Source: Clostridiales bacterium UBA8153 (lineage in GTDB: Bacteria; Bacillota; Sulfobacillia; UBA8153). Taken from it: a DNA stretch of 10,233 nucleotides. Below the pieces are notes generated by a model. That model did no database searches, was not told the DNA's origin, and was given only the letters and a program-made list of their open reading frames with translations. Position 1 is the first letter of the stretch, and every line of letters begins with the position of its first letter. Positions 7,004-10,233 of this stretch are shown one piece after another. The stretch is taken from NCBI GenBank assembly GCA_003449495.1, contig DMHJ01000135.1, positions 1 to 10,233 of the forward strand, read 5' to 3'. A program made the translations under genes and the position numbers.

Positions 7004-7363
7004 ATGGACCTGAGAGAAGCCCGGGCCGTCTACGTGAATGGCCTGGAAGCGGCGGTGGGCATCATCTGCCGCACCCTGGCGCGTCTCCCCGAGGTCCGCC
7101 GGGTCAGCCTGTTTGGGTCGTACGCTCGCGGGCGGCGGGACCTCCTGACGGATCTCGACATCCTGGTGATCCTGGACACTGATGAACCCTTCGTTACCCG
7201 CCTGCAACGAGTGCACGGCCTGGTCTGCGATGTGCTTCGCATTCCCGTAGACTTCGACCTCCTGGCTTACACCCCGGCTGAATTCGAAGCCATGCGGGGC
7301 ACCGGCTTTCTGTCCACCATCCTCGAAGACGAGGTTGTCCTTTATGAGAAAGCCAGCGGGTAA
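7004..7363 (+). CDS. MNT-type minimal nucleotidyltransferase (probable antitoxin of a HEPN/MNT pair)
   Basis: A 119-residue protein of the minimal nucleotidyltransferase family. The catalytic signature GSYARG (38-43) is followed by TDLDILVIL with D50 and D52. A third acidic residue is in PVDFDLLAY (D83 or D85). These are the metal-binding aspartates of the polymerase-beta-type fold, so it should be active. The ATG at 7004 is chosen because AAGGAGGG (6991-6998) is ideally placed; in-frame starts further upstream lack one. The HEPN gene follows 23 bases later, the normal arrangement for these pairs. In studied HEPN/MNT systems the MNT partner neutralises HEPN, in one case by AMPylating it. That this pair is a toxin-antitoxin system is an inference from family and context; a housekeeping or signalling role is possible. 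Confidence 0.88.
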   Translation: MDLREARAVYVNGLEAAVGIICRTLARLPEVRRVSLFGSYARGRRDLLTDLDILVILDTDEPFVTRLQRVHGLVCDVLRIPVDFDLLAYTPAEFEAMRGTGFLSTILEDEVVLYEKASG

Positions 7364-7386
7364 AGGCCGAAAGGGGTGGCGACGCT

Positions 7387-7800
7387 GTGAGAAGGTCTCC
7401 CCTTGAAGAGGGCAAACGGTGGCTGCGGCAGGCCCGGGAGGATCTCAAGTGGGCGCGCCGCCTGGCCGAGGAAGGCGGTTACTACCTGGCATGTTTCTTG
7501 GCCCAGCAGATCGGGGAGAAGGCTCTGAAAGCTCTGCTCTATGCCAGCGGTGAGGAGAACGTGCCCGGCCACTCGATTCACCGGCTGGCAACTGAAGCCT
7601 CGGCGATCCACGAAGACCTGGCGGGGCGGCTATCCCGATGGTCCATTCTCGACACCTTCTACATACCGACCCGGTATCCTGGCGGGTTGCCAGAAGGCAT
7701 TCCGGCTGAGGTCTATGGCGAATCTGCGGCGGCCCAAGCCTTGACTCTGGTCGCGGAGATCGTCCAGTACGTGGAGGACAAGCTGGCGGGTCAGGTGTGA
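7387..7800 (+). CDS. HEPN-domain protein (partner of the MNT nucleotidyltransferase)
   Basis: A 137-residue helical protein of the HEPN family. Helix one is WLRQAREDLKWARRLAEEG. The hallmark second helix is YYLACFLAQQIGEKALKALLYA. Then come GHSIHRL and the block LDTFYIPTRYPGGLPEG, characteristic, from memory, of the COG2250-type HEPN subgroup, and a final helix ALTLVAEIVQYVEDKL. The GTG start at 7387 is preceded by AAAGGGGTGG at good spacing, 23 bases after the MNT stop, so the two are likely co-transcribed and coupled. I do not see the Rx4-6H motif that forms the RNase site of HEPN toxins. The protein may therefore act differently from classical HEPN RNases, or belong to a subgroup that naturally lacks it. 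Length and termini look intact. Confidence 0.86.
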   Translation: MRRSPLEEGKRWLRQAREDLKWARRLAEEGGYYLACFLAQQIGEKALKALLYASGEENVPGHSIHRLATEASAIHEDLAGRLSRWSILDTFYIPTRYPGGLPEGIPAEVYGESAAAQALTLVAEIVQYVEDKLAGQV

Positions 7801-8120
7801 CCGTTGTGATGCATACTGCGGCCTTGGTGCCTAGCCCTGGGGGAAGTTGGGCTGGGTGCTCCAGACGGCGGGTACCTATCTCGGCAGCAGTACACCCGGG
7901 TAGAAGAACGCGACCTCGCCGCCGTGATAACTCCTGGTATGGAAGGGCAACGAAGGGGAGGCAAATGCGGGAGGTTATGAGGTCCAACCCGTCAACTGGG
8001 CGGACATGTGAAGGACACCCGACGTCGCTATGCGCCGATCACATGCTCAAGTGATCGATTTGGGTGGAGCGACCGATCGGCTTCGACCGGACCGGGTGAT
8101 CGATTTCACCGGAGTGCGCA
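7801..8120. other. Stretch after the HEPN gene with an unassigned open segment
   Basis: No known gene is recognised. On the + strand one frame is open from 7810 to TGA 7978-7980. It includes LGEVGLGAPDGGYLS and RVEERDLAAVITPGMEG, which look protein-like but lack a start codon with a ribosome binding site and match no family I can name. It could be the tail of a decayed gene. A GTGATCGATTT direct repeat sits at its right end (8051-8106). Confidence 0.35.
8051..8106. repeat. Direct repeat GTGATCGATTT, two copies 45 bases apart
   Basis: Copies are at 8051-8061 and 8096-8106. Between and around them are related GACCGATCGG and GACCGGACCGGG motifs. Such spaced short repeats occur at ends of some insertion sequences (IS21-type ends carry several transposase-binding repeats). 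No transposase lies next to it, so the link to an element is only a guess. Confidence 0.4.
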
Positions 8121-8280
8121 ACCGACCAGGCGGAACAGCTGGTCTTCGCCAAGCTGGTGCGCGAACGGGTGCTGCACCTCACCCAACGAGGAAGTGCCCC
8201 ATTCAGTGGCGATGCTGGTCCAGGAGGTCGCCCAGCGAGACACCGGCCTGCTCTACATCCGAGCCACTGTCTTGACGAAA
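8121..8280 (+). pseudogene. era: Remnant of the Era GTPase C-terminal (KH-domain) region
   Basis: Two adjacent pieces in different frames match the start of Era's C-terminal RNA-binding region. The first is TDQAEQLVFAKLVRERVLHLT (about 8121-8186). After a one-base shift comes EEVPHSVAMLVQEV and TGLLYIRATVLTKT (to about 8280). In intact Era the text is close to DQPERF.AELIREK...LTREEVPHSVAVEVEE...IRA, from memory of the family. The GTPase domain is not present upstream, and the GKGG segment expected next is not recognisable; only diverged sequence follows. Era normally acts in 16S rRNA maturation and 30S assembly and is near-essential, so a functional copy should exist elsewhere. This one is a truncated duplicate or transferred fragment, cut off near the GTGATCGATTT repeats. 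Confidence 0.78.
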
Positions 8281-8360
8281 ACCAAGCGAGGCTGGCGCAA
8301 CCACGAGGCCAGTGTGCGGGCGTTGGGTCACTTCAGCGTGCGACGTAGCGCCAGGCACCG

Positions 8361-9191
8361 TCAACGCGGCTTTCTGGCTACTGCCACCGCCGTCGGGTCT
8401 TCTTCCCGGAGGTCTTCCTCGGCGTAGTTCCGGTACAGCCCCACTGGCTTCAGGCCCGCTTCCTCCATAAGCCGGCGCAGTTCCTCCACGGGGGTCAGCT
8501 CCTCTGTGCACACCGTGGTCGTGAGGCTCGCCTTCCCCTCCGCGTCGACTGTGAGGTAGAGCAGCTCCAGGTGGCGGGCGGGTCTTGGCGCCTGCACCGG
8601 GCGTTCGTGGGTCAAGATGAGGAGCAGTGAGTCGCGCTGGGCGTCGTAGTGGACGCCGCTGAGCACCGGAGCTGGAGGCGCGGTCCGTGTCTCCTCGGGC
8701 CGACCCAGTTCCACGTCCGCCACCAAGACCCCGCCGGGCACCAAGTGCCGGGCGGCGGCGCGGAAGACGCGGAGGCGGTCCTGGTATCCCAGGAGGTGCG
8801 ACAGCGTGTGCAGGGGCAGGAGAATGAGGCAAAACCTCGAGTTCAGGCAGAGGTCGCGCATGTCACCCCGGAGGAGGGTGACCCTAGATCGCACGTCGGC
8901 GGGTTCGCCCGAGAGCTTGCGCTCCAGGATCGAGAGCATGTCAGGAGAGGCTTCGAGGCCGGTGACCCGGTAGCCGGCCCGGGCCAGGGGCAGCAGTACG
9001 CGGCCGGTCCCGGCGCCCAGCTCCAGGATGGGCGAGCCCTGGCGTTCGGCCCAAGTGAGGTAGTAGGGGAGGTCGTCCTGCCAGGTCTGGACGAGGTCAT
9101 AGAACTCGGCTCCCGGCCCGTGGTAGTCGGGTGCTACCCGGCACTTGCCGCTGTCGATGACCTTCTGGATGAGGCAGGTAAAGGCGGCCAC
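8361..9191 (-). CDS. Class I SAM-dependent methyltransferase
   Basis: A 276-residue protein with a Rossmann-like methyltransferase fold. Motif I is ILELGAGTGR at 55-64. The acidic residue that holds the SAM ribose is E80 in VTGLEAS. GDMRDL at about 109-114 is the next SAM-contact block, followed by the hydrophobic FCLILLPLHTLSHLL and the post-motif LVPGGVLVADVEL. The C-terminal part (LELLYLTVDAEGK, TEELTPVEELRRLMEEAGL, VGLYRNYAEEDL) has the usual beta-hairpin ending of small-molecule methyltransferases. Substrate is unknown. The GTG start at 9191 is six bases after AGGAGG, which decides it. The gene appears intact and is transcribed opposite to the genes before it. Its leader holds a hairpin (9215-9234). 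No partner gene is evident, since both neighbours are remnants. Confidence 0.88.
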   Translation of the reverse strand: MAAFTCLIQKVIDSGKCRVAPDYHGPGAEFYDLVQTWQDDLPYYLTWAERQGSPILELGAGTGRVLLPLARAGYRVTGLEASPDMLSILERKLSGEPADVRSRVTLLRGDMRDLCLNSRFCLILLPLHTLSHLLGYQDRLRVFRAAARHLVPGGVLVADVELGRPEETRTAPPAPVLSGVHYDAQRDSLLLILTHERPVQAPRPARHLELLYLTVDAEGKASLTTTVCTEELTPVEELRRLMEEAGLKPVGLYRNYAEEDLREEDPTAVAVARKPR

Positions 9192-9214
9192 GGATGTCCT
9201 CCTCTGTTCCGAGG

Positions 9215-9234
9215 TGCCGGTGTCAGCACCGGCA
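9215..9234 (-). other. Hairpin in the methyltransferase leader
   Basis: TGCCGGTG (9215-9222) and CACCGGCA (9227-9234) form a perfect 8-bp stem with a TCAG loop as written on the + strand. It is about 24 bases upstream of the GTG start on the - strand, just before the AGGAGG. There is no following T-run, so it is not an intrinsic terminator. It could affect translation or bind a protein. Confidence 0.5.
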
Positions 9235-9299
9235 GGGGGGATTTCGCAGTCGGCACCCCCATCTCCTTTCGGTTGGGCAAGGGCAGGGCTGACGCATGG

Positions 9300-9606
9300 T
9301 CGCGAGAAGTAGAGCAGGGCGAGACTTTCGCCGTGCGCTTGACGTTCCTAGGGTTCAGGGGGTCGGGGACGAGCCTCAGCCGCTTGATGAGGCTGGGCAT
9401 GAGGGCTCGAACTGCCCTTGCACCGTCAACTGGCGCTCGACTCGCTCCTCCTCGAGCGTGCGGAATTCGCTTTGGCGGTTGGGCAGTATGGGCCGGGGGT
9501 GGGCCCGCAACCCCTTCTTTTGCCGCTCGGGCCCGAGTGCCAGGGCCGCCTTTGTCCGCTCTCGCCGCACCAGCTGGCAATGTCGGCAACGGTCAGGCCT
9601 GCTCAT
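9300..9606 (-). pseudogene. N-terminal remnant of a transposase (PDPRNP-type)
   Basis: From ATG 9606 (GAGGGGGTGAG just upstream at 9612-9622) the frame reads MSRPDRCRHC, then ALALGPERQKKGLRAHPRPILP and SEFRTLEEERVERQLTVQGQF. It then loses register by one base near 9409 and continues in the next frame with RALMPSLIKRLRLVPDPLNPRNVK. The EEER-RQ-TV-QF pattern followed by LxKRLxxVPDPRNPRxVKH is, from memory, the N-terminus of a group of Firmicute transposases, whose next block is a membrane-like LLLYGLL. Here that block is degraded (VSPCSTS in one frame, LALLYFS in another), and the DDE domain is absent. The assignment rests on motif memory. The remnant ends against the leader of the methyltransferase gene. 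Confidence 0.5.
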
Positions 9607-9661
9607 CCCAGCTCACCCCCTCGGGCTTACCCGCATCCAGCCGATAAAAACATCCCGCACT

Positions 9662-10021
9662 TCAAGCGCCCATACGGAGATTGTGTGCGCGCAGCAGCCT
9701 GAGGACACGCTTGCTGGGCCGGTCCTGCTCGTACCGCCGGTAAGCCTGCTGGGGCAGCGGCAGTAAGAACCGGATCTTGCCCAGCCGCCTCAGGTGACGG
9801 TCCGGGGGGGAGGGTTGGAGGTCTCCCGCCTGCACCGGTGTCTCCGGGTCCAAGGCCAGGAGCTCGACGATCGGGCGGACCCTGCGTTCGGGCACCGCTT
9901 CCCGCCGGGCCACCGCCTTCCGGAGCACGGCCGGGTCCATCCGCCGGGGCCGGCCCGGGTCCCGCCGCGGAGCGATCACGTTGTAGCGGAAAAAGATCAT
10001 CTGCGTTGACCGGTCGTCCAT
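9662..10021 (-). pseudogene. Internally deleted Mu-type/DDE transposase remnant
   Basis: ATG 10021 has GGGGGTGG suitably upstream. The protein starts MDDRSTQMIFFRYNVIAP, typical of the N-terminus of Mu-like DDE transposases (FRY.VIAPL). The usual winged-helix region and the YR.GGLEAL segment are then missing. At about 9967 it jumps to RRDPGRPRRMDPAVLRKAVARR and then VPERRVRPIVELL. LQPS and RHLRRLGKIRFLLPLP follow, then YRRYEQDRPSK, which normally leads to NQLWQ-D of the catalytic core. Here it changes to RVLRLLRAHNLRMGA and stops at 9662, so the whole DDE domain is absent. The open frame itself is uninterrupted over 119 codons, so a short protein could still be made. It would lack catalysis. 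Deletion size (about 50-70 residues) is estimated from memory of the family. Confidence 0.7.
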
Positions 10022-10198
10022 GCCTGGCCACCCCCTGGGGTAAGCCCAACCGCCCGGGCCCGGGCTGGCGTGACAAGCTTTCGGTGGGATCGACCCGGCT
10101 GGTGCGGGCAGCCATCCCGGTGACTGGGTCAAGGTCCAGTGGGAGGAGGTATAGCCGCTAGCCGAGGGCCTGCGCGCAGCCGTCAAGGAAGGGCGGGA

Positions 10199-10220
10199 GG
10201 TGAACCGGGTCCGGTTCACC
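10199..10220. repeat. Perfect 22-bp palindrome
   Basis: GGTGAACCGG (10199-10208) and CCGGTTCACC (10211-10220) are exact inverted copies separated by GT. No T-run follows, so it is not an obvious terminator. It may be an operator-like site, a transposon end or part of a coding segment that runs off the window. An open frame from 10155 (with GLRAAVKEGREVNRVRF) passes through it. Confidence 0.55.
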
Positions 10221-10233
10221 CCAGCCCAGTCCC

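Noticed and set aside
8649..9647. 332-codon open frame on the + strand across the methyltransferase
   Set aside because: The opposite strand carries an intact methyltransferase with motif I and a ribosome binding site; the + frame shows no domain.
9627..10115. 162-codon - strand open frame rich in Gly/Pro/Ala
   Set aside because: It is a shadow of the transposase remnant in the neighbouring frame, which carries the real motifs.
1..10233. CRISPR arrays, tRNA or rRNA genes, riboswitches
   Set aside because: I saw no regularly spaced repeats, no cloverleaf with a T-arm GTTCRANYC, no rRNA sequence and no recognisable riboswitch core.

Overview
The window is clearly GC-rich and bacterial. Strong Shine-Dalgarno sites, GTG/TTG starts, a ferredoxin-dependent 2-oxoacid oxidoreductase and a SpoVK/CbbX-type AAA+ relic would suit an anaerobic, perhaps thermophilic, Firmicute such as a clostridial lineage. 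That assignment is an inference; no rRNA, tRNA or ribosomal-protein marker is present.

Layout. Positions 1-3368 hold one tight + strand operon for a five-subunit 2-oxoacid:ferredoxin oxidoreductase. It comprises a CO-dehydrogenase-beta/ACS-epsilon-like small subunit (cut by the window edge), alpha, beta, gamma, and a two-cluster ferredoxin subunit. Junctions overlap by 1-4 bases except the last, and a strong intrinsic terminator lies at 3538-3566. This is the healthy metabolic part of the window. The complex would interconvert a 2-oxoacid plus CoA with acyl-CoA, CO2 and reduced ferredoxin.

From about 3700 to 6500 every recognisable gene is broken. There is a FabG-like reductase with frameshifts and a nonsense codon. 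An AAA+ ATPase follows, with a stop exactly at the Walker A lysine and two later TAGs. Next is a frameshifted polytopic membrane protein, then an internally deleted IS3-family transposase remnant. The AAA+ and membrane genes lie head-to-tail, so they may once have been co-transcribed.

Positions 6780-7800 hold an intact MNT nucleotidyltransferase plus HEPN pair of the toxin-antitoxin type. A degraded C-terminal fragment of what looks like a second MNT gene precedes it. Positions 7801-8360 hold decayed sequence including a relic of the Era GTPase C-terminal (KH) region. An intact class I SAM-dependent methyltransferase is on the - strand (8361-9191). The right end (9300-10021, - strand) has two different broken transposase genes, and a perfect 22-bp palindrome sits near the window end.

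Overall this is an intact energy/carbon-metabolism operon next to a gene graveyard shaped by insertion sequences, with a toxin-antitoxin-type pair and a methyltransferase as intact islands. I did not find convincing evidence of a wholly new multi-gene system. The most distinctive items are the five-subunit oxidoreductase with its CdhB-like subunit, the AAA+ gene stopped at its catalytic lysine, and the HEPN protein without the usual RNase motif.
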